Positions 28,537-38,205 are shown, counted from the first letter of the stretch. The stretch is 64,000 bases of DNA from Chitinophagaceae bacterium (GCA_024103425.1 JAGFIS010000003.1:1-64000), one strand, 5' to 3'. Made by a program: numbers and translations. The notes: a model not told the origin generated them from the sequence alone.

Positions 28537-29420
28537 AACTCTATATCATTGTTCCTGACGTAGGCGTCGAATGTATTGGTAAGCAGTGCAGCAATCGTCA
28601 TCAGTCCCACGCCGCCCGGAACGGGAGAGATGTAACTGCATTTTTCTTTTACATTGTCAAAGTCCACATCCCCCTTCAGGCGAAATCCTTTTTTGGCAGT
28701 AACGTCTTCCACACGGTTGATACCAACGTCAATTACGACAGCACCTTCTTTCACCATATTTTCTTTGATGAAAAGCGGCCTGCCGATAGCAGCTATAAGG
28801 ATATCTGCACTGCGACAGATTTCTTCAAGGTTTTTTGTCCGGCTGTGGCAGAGCGTGACAGTGCCATTTCCAAAGGAAGTATTGCGGCTGAACAGGATGC
28901 TGAGCGGTGTTCCCACCGTATGGCTGCGTCCTACAATCACCACGTTTTTGCCTTCTGCTTTGATGCCATAGTGTTCCAGAAAAAGAATAATGCCCCATGG
29001 AGTAGCCGAAACAAATCCGGGTAGTCCGAGCACCATGTTTCCGATATTGACCGGGTGGAAACCATCCACATCCTTTTCGGGAGCGATGGCCAATGTTACT
29101 TTTTTCTCAGAGATATGTTTGGGCAAAGGCACCTGTACCAGGATACCGTCAACTTCTTTGTCTTCGTTCAGTTTTCTGATGATTTGAAGCAATTCTTCTT
29201 CGCTGATATTGGCATCGTGCTGAATCAATGTCGAGCGGATACCCACTTCAGCACAGTTCTTCACTTTTGAGTTGACGTAAGTATGACTTGCAGGGTCATC
29301 GCCTATCAGTACCGCAGCCAGATGAGGAGCGCGTTTTCCGGAGGCGATAAGAGATTCAATTTTTGATTTCAGATTTTCTTTGATAGCGACTGATGCCACC
29401 TTACCTTCAAGCAATTTCAT
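28533..29420 (-). CDS. folD: Bifunctional methylenetetrahydrofolate dehydrogenase/cyclohydrolase
   Basis: A 295-residue FolD, standard length. It interconverts 5,10-methylene-, methenyl- and 10-formyl-tetrahydrofolate with NADP. The signature YVNSKVKNC with catalytic Lys, VPLPKH, the PEKDVDGFHP segment and the Rossmann VIVGRSHTVGTP are all present. The ATG at 29420 is 16 nt from the divergent ATG at 29437. A perfect -7 box TAATTTTG on the minus strand sits 5 nt before it. Confidence 0.97.
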   Translation of the reverse strand: MKLLEGKVASVAIKENLKSKIESLIASGKRAPHLAAVLIGDDPASHTYVNSKVKNCAEVGIRSTLIQHDANISEEELLQIIRKLNEDKEVDGILVQVPLPKHISEKKVTLAIAPEKDVDGFHPVNIGNMVLGLPGFVSATPWGIILFLEHYGIKAEGKNVVIVGRSHTVGTPLSILFSRNTSFGNGTVTLCHSRTKNLEEICRSADILIAAIGRPLFIKENMVKEGAVVIDVGINRVEDVTAKKGFRLKGDVDFDNVKEKCSYISPVPGGVGLMTIAALLTNTFDAYVRNNDIEL

Positions 29421-29425
29421 GGGCG

Positions 29426-29433
29426 CAAAATTA
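29426..29433 (-). promoter_or_regulatory. -7 promoter element of folD
   Basis: TAATTTTG on the minus strand is an exact TAnnTTTG match, 5 nt before the folD ATG and just outside the divergent start codon at 29437. No TTTG is seen at -33. Confidence 0.4.
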
Positions 29434-29436
29434 AAG

Positions 29437-30324
29437 ATGTTTAAGAGGATATTTTCATTTATATTGCTGCTACTATTCTTACTAAATGCTAAACTTCTAC
29501 AGTTGCGGACTCTTTATACAATAGCCTTTTTGCTGTTTTTTCAATTCTCCTTTTCACAGTCTGTCAAGCAGTCTGTTTCAGCCTCTTATCAGATGCTGAA
29601 TAGTTATTCTCTGCAGCACAGCGATGTGTTTTCCTTTACCAACAACACAGCGGCACTGGCTTTTTCAAAGACCTTTTCTGCAGGGGCAATGGCCGAGACA
29701 CGCTATATGCTTAAAGAGACCAATTACTACAGCGGAGTGGCGGCGATACCGACTGAACTGGGGAATTTCGGAGTGGAGGCAGGTTATTTCGGCTATAAGA
29801 ATTTCAATGAATACCAAATCGGACTGGCCTACGCCCGATCGCTCGGCAATAACTTCAGCGTTGGCGCCCGGTTTAATTATTACTCTTACAGGGTACCCTC
29901 GTATCAGCAGGGATCCACAATTACTTTTCAGGTAGGCGCCATTGCCAAAGTATCAGATCAGTTGACGGCGGGAATTGAGGTTTACAATCCCGTTGGCGGA
30001 TACATTTCGAAATCTGAAGATGAAAAGCTGGCGTCTAACTACCGCCTGGGCATCGGCTACGAGCCGACAGAGAATGTAATCGTGAGCGCCACTGTCGAAA
30101 AAGAAGAGAATCAGGATATCAATATCACAGCAGGCGTGTTTTATCAGTTCGATAACCGCTTCTTTGCGCGTGCAGGAGTACAGACACTCTCTAAAACGCC
30201 ATTTGGTGCTGCCGGTATAGCATTTAATGATTTACGTTTAGACCTGTCAGTCAGCTATCATCAGCAATTAGGTTTTTCTCCGGGAATTATGGTAATCTAT
30301 CAACCCTCTAAAAGCAGGAAATGA
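29437..30324 (+). CDS. Outer-membrane beta-barrel protein, unassigned family
   Basis: A 295-residue protein with a long, hydrophobic N-terminus (MFKRIFSFIL, continuing to about residue 45 and ending FSFSQ) and a body of alternating strands with many aromatic residues (SVGARFNYYSYRV, SFTNNTAALAFSKTF). It resembles the PorV/PorQ-like barrels of Bacteroidota in overall texture, but I cannot match it to a named family. ATG at 29437 is chosen over upstream frame codons that overlap folD. It is coupled by a 4-nt ATGA overlap to the helix-hairpin-helix barrel gene. Confidence 0.6.
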   Translation: MFKRIFSFILLLLFLLNAKLLQLRTLYTIAFLLFFQFSFSQSVKQSVSASYQMLNSYSLQHSDVFSFTNNTAALAFSKTFSAGAMAETRYMLKETNYYSGVAAIPTELGNFGVEAGYFGYKNFNEYQIGLAYARSLGNNFSVGARFNYYSYRVPSYQQGSTITFQVGAIAKVSDQLTAGIEVYNPVGGYISKSEDEKLASNYRLGIGYEPTENVIVSATVEKEENQDINITAGVFYQFDNRFFARAGVQTLSKTPFGAAGIAFNDLRLDLSVSYHQQLGFSPGIMVIYQPSKSRK

Positions 30325-32396
30325 GCAGGGGGTTAAAATATTTTTTGGGAGTTGCACTGCTGATGTTGTGTTTCAATCCTTCTTTCGGACAAAAGACGAA
30401 GAAGAAAAAACTGCCCGAGCAGCAACAGACAACTGAACTGCCCGATGAGATTGAGAACCGGCTCGAAGAGATGACTGCCAACAACGAAGATGAAAATCCT
30501 GATGACGATACGTACCTGCAGGATTTAGAGTATTTCAGCCGCCATCCTTTGAATATAAATACGGTAGACCGCGAGACACTTCAGAAGCTGAATATTCTTT
30601 CTCCCGCACAGATAGATCATTTCTTTTCTTACCGCCAGATGCTGGGAAAATTTGTAAGCATCTACGAGTTACAGGCTATTCCGTTATGGGATGTTGCCAC
30701 CATCAGGAAAATAATTCCCTTTGTAGGGATCTCTTCTGCGGAAAGTTTCAGTTCGCTTAAAGACAGGTTTAAAGGCGGTGAAAACACACTGTTACTCCGT
30801 TATACCCGGATACTCGAGAAATCGGAAGGGTACCTAAGAGATCCCAACGCCGGGAAATCGTATTACCCCGGAAGTCCTGACAAGTACTTCCTCCGCTACA
30901 AATACCGCTTCAAGAATAAGTTGCAATACGGATTGACTGCCGAGAAAGATGCCGGAGAACAGTTTTTCAAAGGCAATCAGAAACAGGGGTTCGATTTCTA
31001 CTCTGCCCACCTATTCGCCAGGGATATTGGTATTGTAAAGGCAATAGCGATCGGAGATTTTGCCGTGAACTTCGGTCAGGGACTGGTGCAGTGGCAGAGT
31101 CTTTCGTTCAGCGGGCCGAGTGAAGGGCTCTTTATCAAACGGCAGGGAGAGAAGTTACGCCCCTACGTTTCAGCCGGTGAGGTGATGTTCAACAGAGGGG
31201 CTGGAATAACTTTAGAAAAGAACCGCTGGCAGGGTACGGCCTATGTTAGCTTCAGAAGTATGGATGCAACGGCAGGATCTGATACTCTGGACTTCGTTTC
31301 TTCAATCCGCCAGTCGGGTTTTCACAGGACACAATCTGAAATTGACGGCCAAAACCTGCTCAAGCAATTCAGCTACGGACTCAATTTGCAATACTCCACT
31401 TCACGATTCCGCATAGGATTCAACACAGCGCAATTTCATTTTTCCACTCCCGTGGTTAAGAGTAGCGAGTTGTATAAGAAGTATGCGACACCCGGAAGTT
31501 TTGCCGGCAACTATTCGGTAGACTACAGTTACACGCTCGGCAACGCCCATTTCTTCGGAGAGGTGGCAATGGATTCCAGACAAAGCTTTGCAACAGTGAA
31601 CGGAGTAGGCATCAGCCTGAACCGTTACGTGGACGTCAGCCTCCTGCACCGCGATATCTCTATGAAGTATCTGACGCTTTATGGCAGCGCTTTCACACAA
31701 TCATCGACGGTAAACAATGAGAACGGCTTTTATACCGGGATCAACATCAAGCCTAATAATGTATTGCGTATCGATGCCTATGCAGATGTGTTTAAATTCC
31801 CCTGGCTCAGGTACAGGGTAGATGCCCCCTCTGTTGGAACGGAGATGATGTTTCAGATATATTACACCCCCAGCAGGCAGGCACAATTTTATGTGAGATA
31901 CCGTTCAACCAATAAGGGGATTAATCAGACGGTTGACGGGAATAAGTCGAGTGTCGTTGAAAACATATCCAGGCAGACATTAAGAGCACATGTAATCGTT
32001 AAGGTTAGCAATGCAATTACTTTCAGGTCAAGAGTAGAAAACTCCTGGTACGGTTCCGCTTCAGGATTTATGATTTATGCAGATGTGATCGCCAAACCGA
32101 GGATGAGTCGACTCAGCGGAAACGCGCGCCTGCAATATTTTGAAACAGATAATTATGATACCCGTATTTACTCCTATGAAAACGACGTCCTCTACAGTTA
32201 TTCCATACCAATGGTTTACGGCAAAGGATTCCGCTATTATCTCAACCTCCGGTACAACTTGTTCAAGGATGTTAGCCTTTGGACACGTATCGCCCAAACA
32301 CGTTATTTAGACAGGGATGTAATCGGCAGCGGATTGGATAAGATAGACGGGAAAGCCAAAACGGAACTGAAGGTGGAGCTCTATTGGAGATTTTAA
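30321..32396 (+). CDS. Exported protein with ComEA-like helix-hairpin-helix and a large beta-barrel
   Basis: A 691-residue protein. It has a signal peptide (about 1-23, ending SFGQ), a charged linker (25-65), a helix-hairpin-helix pair at about 77-137 (LNINTVDRETLQKLNIL, then a second hairpin around FVSIYELQAI) of the type found in the DNA receptor ComEA, and then about 550 residues of beta-strand pattern ending in YWRF, the usual outer-membrane barrel end. The HhH motif binds DNA non-specifically in ComEA. Combined with a barrel it is consistent with an outer-membrane DNA-interacting protein, but this is inference. It shares an operon with 29437 and probably with 32451. Confidence 0.75.
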   Translation: MSRGLKYFLGVALLMLCFNPSFGQKTKKKKLPEQQQTTELPDEIENRLEEMTANNEDENPDDDTYLQDLEYFSRHPLNINTVDRETLQKLNILSPAQIDHFFSYRQMLGKFVSIYELQAIPLWDVATIRKIIPFVGISSAESFSSLKDRFKGGENTLLLRYTRILEKSEGYLRDPNAGKSYYPGSPDKYFLRYKYRFKNKLQYGLTAEKDAGEQFFKGNQKQGFDFYSAHLFARDIGIVKAIAIGDFAVNFGQGLVQWQSLSFSGPSEGLFIKRQGEKLRPYVSAGEVMFNRGAGITLEKNRWQGTAYVSFRSMDATAGSDTLDFVSSIRQSGFHRTQSEIDGQNLLKQFSYGLNLQYSTSRFRIGFNTAQFHFSTPVVKSSELYKKYATPGSFAGNYSVDYSYTLGNAHFFGEVAMDSRQSFATVNGVGISLNRYVDVSLLHRDISMKYLTLYGSAFTQSSTVNNENGFYTGINIKPNNVLRIDAYADVFKFPWLRYRVDAPSVGTEMMFQIYYTPSRQAQFYVRYRSTNKGINQTVDGNKSSVVENISRQTLRAHVIVKVSNAITFRSRVENSWYGSASGFMIYADVIAKPRMSRLSGNARLQYFETDNYDTRIYSYENDVLYSYSIPMVYGKGFRYYLNLRYNLFKDVSLWTRIAQTRYLDRDVIGSGLDKIDGKAKTELKVELYWRF

Positions 32397-32450
32397 GCAA
32401 AGCCCGGAACCTGCATCGCCTTGTATTAAAAAACCTGAAGAATATCAATC

Positions 32451-33383
32451 ATGAAAAACGTCTTTTTATTAATAATGGCAGGGCTGTTTTTCAATTCCGC
32501 TCCGGCCCAGATTAATATAACCGACTCATCGGCTCAGGCCATTACCTACTGGGATAAGGGAGAATCACACATCTATACTGTTAAGAAAGAAACTTTCAGG
32601 GTTGTAGGTCCGGATACGTCTCTGAATGAAGTTTCTGTGTATGAAGTAGAAATCACCGTTTTAGATCAGACTGACAGTTCTTACCTGATTCGCTGGTCGT
32701 ACCGGAATGGCTTTACCAACACTCGCGATACCATTCTACATAAGTTGCTTGGAGTAAGTGCACAACCGGATGTTATTTACAGGACAGATGAAACCGGGAT
32801 TTTTAAAGAGGTTGTCAACTACGAAGAATTAAGAGATGAGGTTAAAAAAGCAGCAGAGGTTTTGAAAAGCACTCCTGATCTAATCCCGGGGATGGATAGT
32901 GTGGTGGATGATCTGATTGCCCGGTATTCCACGAAGGAAGCGATTGAATCGTTTTCAATGAAAGATATTCAGCAATACCATTTGTTTTACGGTGTCAGTT
33001 ACAGCATGGGTGAAGAGTTAGAGGTAGAACTAAAACTTCCCAACGTTCTGGGAGGCCAACCCTATGACGCTGTGATGTTGATTAATCTGGAAGAGATAGA
33101 CGATGAGCATGCATTTTATGTACTCTCTGCACTGCAGCAGGTGGACCCTCAGCAATTAGAAAACAGTGTTCTGAAATATTTGAATTCTGTTGCAGAAAAA
33201 GTAGGCGGAGCTCCGGCAAAGCCCGAAGATTTACGTGGTTTGAAGAATGAAGTATTGACTGTATCCAGCATTCATGATTCCGGATGGCTTTTGTTCAGCC
33301 AACAAACAACGACGGTATCTCTGGGTGATATTGTGAAGATCGAAAGAAGGACAATCAGAATCAAGGATGATGATGAAGACTAA
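32451..33383 (+). CDS. Secreted protein of unknown function
   Basis: A 310-residue protein with signal peptide MKNVFLLIMAGLFF to SAPAQ and no recognised domain. It is acidic and ends in a run of Asp and Glu (KDDDED). A WDKGESHIYTVKKETF segment and a region of mixed helix (EELRDEVKKAAEVL) suggest a periplasmic or extracellular protein. It follows the HhH barrel gene by 54 nt in the same direction, so it may act with those two outer-membrane proteins. Confidence 0.55.
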   Translation: MKNVFLLIMAGLFFNSAPAQINITDSSAQAITYWDKGESHIYTVKKETFRVVGPDTSLNEVSVYEVEITVLDQTDSSYLIRWSYRNGFTNTRDTILHKLLGVSAQPDVIYRTDETGIFKEVVNYEELRDEVKKAAEVLKSTPDLIPGMDSVVDDLIARYSTKEAIESFSMKDIQQYHLFYGVSYSMGEELEVELKLPNVLGGQPYDAVMLINLEEIDDEHAFYVLSALQQVDPQQLENSVLKYLNSVAEKVGGAPAKPEDLRGLKNEVLTVSSIHDSGWLLFSQQTTTVSLGDIVKIERRTIRIKDDDED

Positions 33384-33394
33384 CGGTTTCTGAT

Positions 33395-34258
33395 TCATCT
33401 TTGTGAGCCTGTGTCAATCGATAATTTGAAAAGAGTGGTTGAATCTGCGTTGTTATCCGGATCGTCTGTAAGGAGGAAATACAGGGTGCTTTCTTCTTTG
33501 TAATAAAACGTTAGCCCTTCCAGTTTATATTCTTCCGTTAGAATGATAAAGTCTTTCATTTCAAAAGTCTTGGAGTCCATAATCCCGATTGCGCTTCCGA
33601 TTATTTCACCATCGTGGTAAACCGATTCTGTGTTTTCGGCAGTAGCGAGGAAATAAAAGTTTTCTTCATAAAGAATCGCATCTGAGAACGTAGTAGAGAA
33701 CCCTTTAATGTCCGGAAGTTTTACAGGGTAATATCCGGAAACTTTAGAGTCCGCCTTCATCGGGTTTTCTACGGTGACGATTCCGTTTTTCTGCCCGGGA
33801 CCATTGCCTCTGTTAAAGAAATAGGCTGTTGAATTATGGATTACAACACCTTCTATGTTGAAATCCTCAGGATGGATGCCCGCTGTTTCCATCATTTTTG
33901 TATAAAGCGGTTTTAGAGAGGTGCGCTTCAAAGGAGTGAGATCGGAATCCAGTTCGAGAAGGTTGAACCTATTCTCTGCAGAGCCTGAACCGAATATAAA
34001 ATATTGTTCCCCCGCCTGCGCAATTGCTTCAAAATCAGGTTTAAGGCTTTTTTTTAGAGTTTGCCCGGGGCGTTCTGAACTTTTTAGCCGGACTCTGCCA
34101 AGCCGGTTATTACCAAGGTTGTAAGTAAACAAGGTATTAGAATCGTCGGCAAGAATACAAAGCGTGTTGTCTTTGTAAACCAATCCAGACCCGCCTGTCA
34201 CGCCTTCGATAGTGTGCAGCAAGTCAAAACTGCAATCAGGAAACTGATTTTTTTTCAT
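33395..34258 (-). CDS. Conserved beta-propeller-like protein
   Basis: A 287-residue protein without a signal peptide. It shows a repeated, short-blade pattern (GLVYKDNTLCILADDSNTLF, FYFLATAENTESVY, KLEGLTFYYKE) suggesting a beta-propeller. It resembles the DUF6929 group of Bacteroidota proteins, but I cannot verify this by eye. The function is unknown. It ends convergent to 32451. Confidence 0.5.
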   Translation of the reverse strand: MKKNQFPDCSFDLLHTIEGVTGGSGLVYKDNTLCILADDSNTLFTYNLGNNRLGRVRLKSSERPGQTLKKSLKPDFEAIAQAGEQYFIFGSGSAENRFNLLELDSDLTPLKRTSLKPLYTKMMETAGIHPEDFNIEGVVIHNSTAYFFNRGNGPGQKNGIVTVENPMKADSKVSGYYPVKLPDIKGFSTTFSDAILYEENFYFLATAENTESVYHDGEIIGSAIGIMDSKTFEMKDFIILTEEYKLEGLTFYYKEESTLYFLLTDDPDNNADSTTLFKLSIDTGSQR

Positions 34259-34350
34259 CTTCTCTTTTGTGTTGGTGGTGCTAAAATAAACAAGGAATAC
34301 TGAACGGGGATATTTGGTTACAGGTTATCAGTGGGTTAGTTGATGCCTTC

Positions 34351-34382
34351 TTGCATAAATATCAATAACCTCCATATATTTG
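34351..34382 (+). promoter_or_regulatory. Promoter of the 34407 gene
   Basis: TTG (34351-34353), 21 nt, then TATATTTG (34375-34382), an exact -7 match. The ATG follows 24 nt later. Confidence 0.45.
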
Positions 34383-34406
34383 GTAATAGAATAATGGTAA
34401 CCTCTC

Positions 34407-34808
34407 ATGCAAAAAGTTATAAGAACCATCGTAGTACTGCTTATTCTCGGATTAGGTGTGTTTGTTTATGTTCGTTATTTCTGGGTATTCGGAACCGGAA
34501 CTAAGGCCGGCACACTGAATACTTTTATGAAAAAGGGCTATCTGTTTAAAACTTACGAAGGCAAAATAATACAGAGCGGGTTTCGCACGAATATCCAGAG
34601 TATCGATTTCAATTTTAGCGTGGTGAATGAGAATGTGGCTAATATACTTCTCAATAATGCCGGAAAGGAAGTAGAGTTACACTATAAAGAATACCTGGCC
34701 CCGTTACCCTGGAGAGGGATGGAGAAGTATATAGTAGATAGTGTTTACGAAGTGAGAAATGCTAATACCGGCCGCGATGTAATCATGCCGCGCCGTTACT
34801 CGCAGTAA
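34407..34808 (+). CDS. Small membrane-anchored protein of unknown function
   Basis: A 133-residue protein with one N-terminal transmembrane helix (about residues 6-24) and a soluble remainder. Its fold is not recognised by eye. Proteins of this type are conserved in Bacteroidota and are sometimes labelled as 6-phosphogluconate dehydrogenase, which the sequence does not support because it has no Rossmann motif. It has its own promoter and is convergent with the DUF4293 gene; the two stop codons lie in an 8-bp hairpin (34804-34826). Confidence 0.55.
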   Translation: MQKVIRTIVVLLILGLGVFVYVRYFWVFGTGTKAGTLNTFMKKGYLFKTYEGKIIQSGFRTNIQSIDFNFSVVNENVANILLNNAGKEVELHYKEYLAPLPWRGMEKYIVDSVYEVRNANTGRDVIMPRRYSQ

Positions 34809-34826
34809 AGTTTCAAAGACTTTACT
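34804..34826. terminator. Hairpin shared by two convergent genes
   Basis: AGTAAAGT (34804-34811) and ACTTTACT (34819-34826) form a perfect 8-bp stem with a 7-nt loop containing the stop codon of each gene. There is no T tract on either side, so termination is a weak suggestion. Confidence 0.3.
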
Positions 34827-35224
34827 TACCTCAGCCTGTTGCTTTCCTGAATCAGTTTATGGTCTTTGTAAATTCCCCTGATCGCCAAAAACAGAAGTAT
34901 GAGGATAACCGGATGCAAAATCGCAGCAGCAGTATAGCTTCCGTTTTCAATCTCGCCCGCTTGTCTGGAGTATAGAAAGATAATCAAACATTCAACCAGT
35001 GCACATAACAATACGATTCTCATCTGCAGCTTCCTTTGTTTAAACAGAAAGATGGCAATAAGAATTCCTGTCCCCAGGGCTGCCGACAAAATGAGCAGAA
35101 AAAGATTGCTCTCCGTTGCTGAAACTGTCGCTCCTTCAGGGCTTACGTAAAACGGGTATTTAATAGAGAAAAAGGCTGCCATTGCAGCGAGAAACAGCCA
35201 AAGAGTTTGAATGCGCTGAATCAT
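34826..35224 (-). CDS. DUF4293 family membrane protein
   Basis: A 132-residue integral membrane protein with four predicted transmembrane segments (starting MIQRIQTLWLFLAAMAAF, and ending with a charged tail). It matches DUF4293, a family confined to Bacteroidota and without a known role. The gene lies 52 nt after glyA on the same strand. Confidence 0.75.
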   Translation of the reverse strand: MIQRIQTLWLFLAAMAAFFSIKYPFYVSPEGATVSATESNLFLLILSAALGTGILIAIFLFKQRKLQMRIVLLCALVECLIIFLYSRQAGEIENGSYTAAAILHPVILILLFLAIRGIYKDHKLIQESNRLR

Positions 35225-35276
35225 ATAATAGTTAGTTTAATGTTCTTGTTTTAATTCGTCTTTCGTTCCGGCCCGG

Positions 35277-36551
35277 TTATCCCAGTTCAGGATATAGTGG
35301 AAATCCACCGATGAATTCTTTCACTTCACTTTTAACCGAACTGATTACCTGTTCATTATCGATGTTCATAAGAATCTTGTCGATAAAACCTACGATTACG
35401 GGCATGTGCTCTTCCTTTAAACCGCGTGTGGTGATGGCCGGTACTCCCACCCTCACGCCTGATGTTACGAACGGACTCTTATCGTCGAACGGAACAGCAT
35501 TTTTATTAAGTGTGATGTTGGCTCTGTCGAGTGTTTCCTGTGCTTTCTTACCCGTGATATCCTTATTCCTCAGATCGATCAGCATCAGGTGGTTATCCGT
35601 ACCCTCGCTTATCAGATGGTAATCTAAATCTACAAATGCTTTAGCCATAGCTTTTGCATTTGCCTGTATTTGTTTTGCATAAGCAGTAAAGTCATCACTC
35701 AGAATTTCTCCGAACGAAACGGCTTTACCTGCGATGACATGCTCGAGTGGTCCGCCCTGGGTGCCGGGGAAAACAGCCATATCCAGCACATTGCTCATCA
35801 TACGAATCTGACCTTTCGGGGTTTTGTGTCCCATTGGGTTAGGGAAGTCTTCCTTCATCAGGATAATACCGCCTCTGGGCCCGCGAAGGGTCTTGTGGGT
35901 TGTAGATGTTACAATGTGGCAATGCTCAAACGGGCTGTCGAGCAAGCCTTTTGCAATCAGCCCGGCGGGGTGTGCCATATCGCAGAGTACAAAGGCGCCG
36001 ATTTCATCAGCGATTTCACGGATGAGTTTATAATTCCAGTCACGGCTGTAGGCTGATGCTCCGCAGATAATTACTTTGGGTCTGTGCTTAAGCGCCTGAT
36101 TTCTCATCATGTCGTAATCCACTAATCCGCTGTCTTTATGAACACCGTAGAAATGAGCTTCATACAGTTTGCCCGAGAAGTTCACCGGAGAACCGTGGGT
36201 GAGGTGCCCACCCATACTGAGGTCGAGACCCAGAATTTTATCACCTGCATTGATGATACCGAGTAATACGGCAGCATTGGCTTGTGCACCGCTGTGAGGC
36301 TGAACGTTGGCATACTCGCAGTTAAAGATTTTTTTAACCCTGTCGATGGCTAATTGTTCGCTTTCGTCCACGTATTCGCACCCGCCGTAGTACCTTCTGC
36401 CGGGATACCCTTCAGCATATTTATTGGTTAATACACTGCCCATGGCTTTCATAACCTGTACTGAGGTAAAGTTTTCTGAGGCAATCAACTCTATCCCTTC
36501 TCTCTGGCGATTGAGTTCCTTGTTGATGATGTCGAACAATTGTGTATCCAT
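35277..36551 (-). CDS. glyA: Serine hydroxymethyltransferase
   Basis: A 424-residue PLP enzyme that converts serine and tetrahydrofolate to glycine and methylene-tetrahydrofolate. [25 protein letters not shown] and the PLP-Lys motif [14 protein letters not shown] are intact. The frame is open to 36632, but ATG at 36551 fits the family and a perfect -7 box is 17 nt upstream. The one-carbon product feeds folD elsewhere in this window. Confidence 0.98.
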   Translation of the reverse strand: MDTQLFDIINKELNRQREGIELIASENFTSVQVMKAMGSVLTNKYAEGYPGRRYYGGCEYVDESEQLAIDRVKKIFNCEYANVQPHSGAQANAAVLLGIINAGDKILGLDLSMGGHLTHGSPVNFSGKLYEAHFYGVHKDSGLVDYDMMRNQALKHRPKVIICGASAYSRDWNYKLIREIADEIGAFVLCDMAHPAGLIAKGLLDSPFEHCHIVTSTTHKTLRGPRGGIILMKEDFPNPMGHKTPKGQIRMMSNVLDMAVFPGTQGGPLEHVIAGKAVSFGEILSDDFTAYAKQIQANAKAMAKAFVDLDYHLISEGTDNHLMLIDLRNKDITGKKAQETLDRANITLNKNAVPFDDKSPFVTSGVRVGVPAITTRGLKEEHMPVIVGFIDKILMNIDNEQVISSVKSEVKEFIGGFPLYPELG

Positions 36552-36568
36552 TGACTTTGAATTTGAAG

Positions 36569-36576
36569 CAAACCTA
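36569..36576 (-). promoter_or_regulatory. -7 promoter element of glyA
   Basis: TAGGTTTG on the minus strand is an exact TAnnTTTG match, 17 nt before the ATG. No TTTG is seen at -33. Confidence 0.4.
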
Positions 36577-36645
36577 CAAAAAGTTATTTTGCCGATCGGA
36601 TGAAAAGAGGAAAATTGTAGAGCGCAAAACATGGGATAAGTCGCT

Positions 36646-36653
36646 TACATTTG
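36646..36653 (+). promoter_or_regulatory. -7 promoter element of the 36696 gene
   Basis: TACATTTG is an exact match 42 nt before the ATG. No good -33 box is seen at the usual distance. Confidence 0.35.
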
Positions 36654-36695
36654 CTATTTTCATTCTCTGAATTATAACAAACAAGAGTCAAGACT

Positions 36696-37688
36696 ATGAA
36701 AGCCATCATCCCTGTAGCAGGAGCGGGTACAAAGCTGAGGCCGCATACTTATACGCAGCCGAAAGCATTGATTCCCCTTGCGGGAAAGACCATTCTCAGT
36801 GTCAATATCGACCAATTGTATGGCGCCGGAATTCACGAGTTTGTTTTCATTATCGGTTATCTGGGCGAAAAAATTCAGGATTTTGTAAAAGAGCGTTATC
36901 CGCATATACAATCGCATTTTATTTTTCAGAACGAGCGAAAGGGCACTGCACATGCAGTAAACCTTGCCAGAAGCATCATCGGTGATGATGATGTGTACAT
37001 CGTACTCGGTGATACCATCTGTGAATACGACATCAGGGCTGTCTTGAATTCAGAGCACAGTATGCTGGGTGTTAAGAGGGTTGATGATCCCAGGAATTTT
37101 GGTGTGGCAGAAGTAAATGAGGAGGATAGCATTACTCATGTTATTGAGAAACCGTCTATTCCGAAATCTAATCTGGCTTTGGTGGGTTTATACAAGATCA
37201 GAGAGACGGGGCAACTCTTCGGATGCCTGAACAAGATCATGAAGGAAGAGATTAAAACCCATGATGAGTTCAATCTTACAGATGCTTTGCAGTGTATGAT
37301 TCAGTCGGGCACCAATTTCAAAGCTTTCAGGGTTGAGAATTGGTTTGATTGTGGTAGGAAAGAGTCGCTGCTGGAATCAAATTCTACCTTACTTCAAAAA
37401 TTTGGTGGAACAATTTCAGACTCCAGCAGGTTTGAGAACAGCATCTTCATCCCACCGGTGAGTGTTTCGGAGAATTGCGATATTAAGAACTCTATCATTG
37501 GCCCTCACGTTACAGTAGGCGAAAATGCCGTCATCCATAGCTCTATTATTAAGGATTCCATTATCGGTTCATATTCAAAGCTCTACGATGTGGTCTTAGA
37601 CAATTCGCTGATCGGCAGCGATACCGAAATCATCGGTGAGACCCGTTCTCTGAACGTTGGGGATAACACCCAGATTGATTTGGGATAG
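36696..37688 (+). CDS. Sugar nucleotidyltransferase with left-handed beta-helix tail
   Basis: A 330-residue protein. The N-terminal nucleotidyltransferase domain has the signature AIIPVAGAGTKLRPHT and the metal motif LGDTICEYD, and belongs to the RmlA/GlmU/mannose-1-phosphate guanylyltransferase superfamily. The C-terminal part (from about residue 245) has hexapeptide repeats (IKNSIIGPHVTVGENAVIHSS) forming a left-handed beta-helix. The NTP and sugar are not determinable by eye: glucose-1-phosphate thymidylyl- or uridylyltransferase and mannose-1-phosphate guanylyltransferase are the options. It is transcribed alone. Confidence 0.85.
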   Translation: MKAIIPVAGAGTKLRPHTYTQPKALIPLAGKTILSVNIDQLYGAGIHEFVFIIGYLGEKIQDFVKERYPHIQSHFIFQNERKGTAHAVNLARSIIGDDDVYIVLGDTICEYDIRAVLNSEHSMLGVKRVDDPRNFGVAEVNEEDSITHVIEKPSIPKSNLALVGLYKIRETGQLFGCLNKIMKEEIKTHDEFNLTDALQCMIQSGTNFKAFRVENWFDCGRKESLLESNSTLLQKFGGTISDSSRFENSIFIPPVSVSENCDIKNSIIGPHVTVGENAVIHSSIIKDSIIGSYSKLYDVVLDNSLIGSDTEIIGETRSLNVGDNTQIDLG

Positions 37689-38205
37689 TCACCCGGCGGA
37701 TACCTCATTTTCAGACCCTTGCGTATTCCTGATTTATTTCTACCACCTTCGTTGAGAGTAGGTTGGAGCCTCTAGGGCTACCATAATTACTCGTTAATTG
37801 AATCTTGCAGGGATTGTATATTTCGGTAATACCCTATTGAGGATCAGTATATTATATTTAAAAAGCATGCAAAGACCGCTAGTCGTTAGCGGCATTTTAA
37901 GTTTATAAGCGGTTCTGAATGGGTATAACCGGTAGAAAAAAGAGTTTTTTCGTATTTCAGCAAAATAATAAATCATATTATGATTATTTTTTAAAAAATT
38001 GACTGAGATAACTTCGATTATTTAAGTTAAAATAACTATAATTAGATAATAACTAAAAAGAGTAATTAATGGTATAAAAATTTTGTCTAAATTGCGAAGC
38101 ATAAGTTAAAAAAAAGCAATCTGCAGTGCCATCTAAAACTATCTCAAGCCCGAAAAAAAAGAGGTACTGCAAAAACATTCATTTCCTAATTAAAACCATG
38201 GTATT
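37689..38205 (+). other. Long A/T-rich region upstream of susC
   Basis: This 517-nt gap holds no supported gene. A 6-bp hairpin CCGCTA/TAGCGG (37876-37892, loop GTCGT) lies in the middle, with no T run. From about 37975 to 38120 the sequence is very A/T-rich. No TAnnTTTG box with the usual spacing was seen before susC. A 60-codon minus-strand frame (37794-37976) was rejected as non-coding. Confidence 0.5.

Noticed and set aside
37794..37976. A 60-codon minus-strand frame in the susC upstream gap
   Set aside because: No promoter, start context or recognisable domain; the composition fits a chance open frame in an A/T-rich region.
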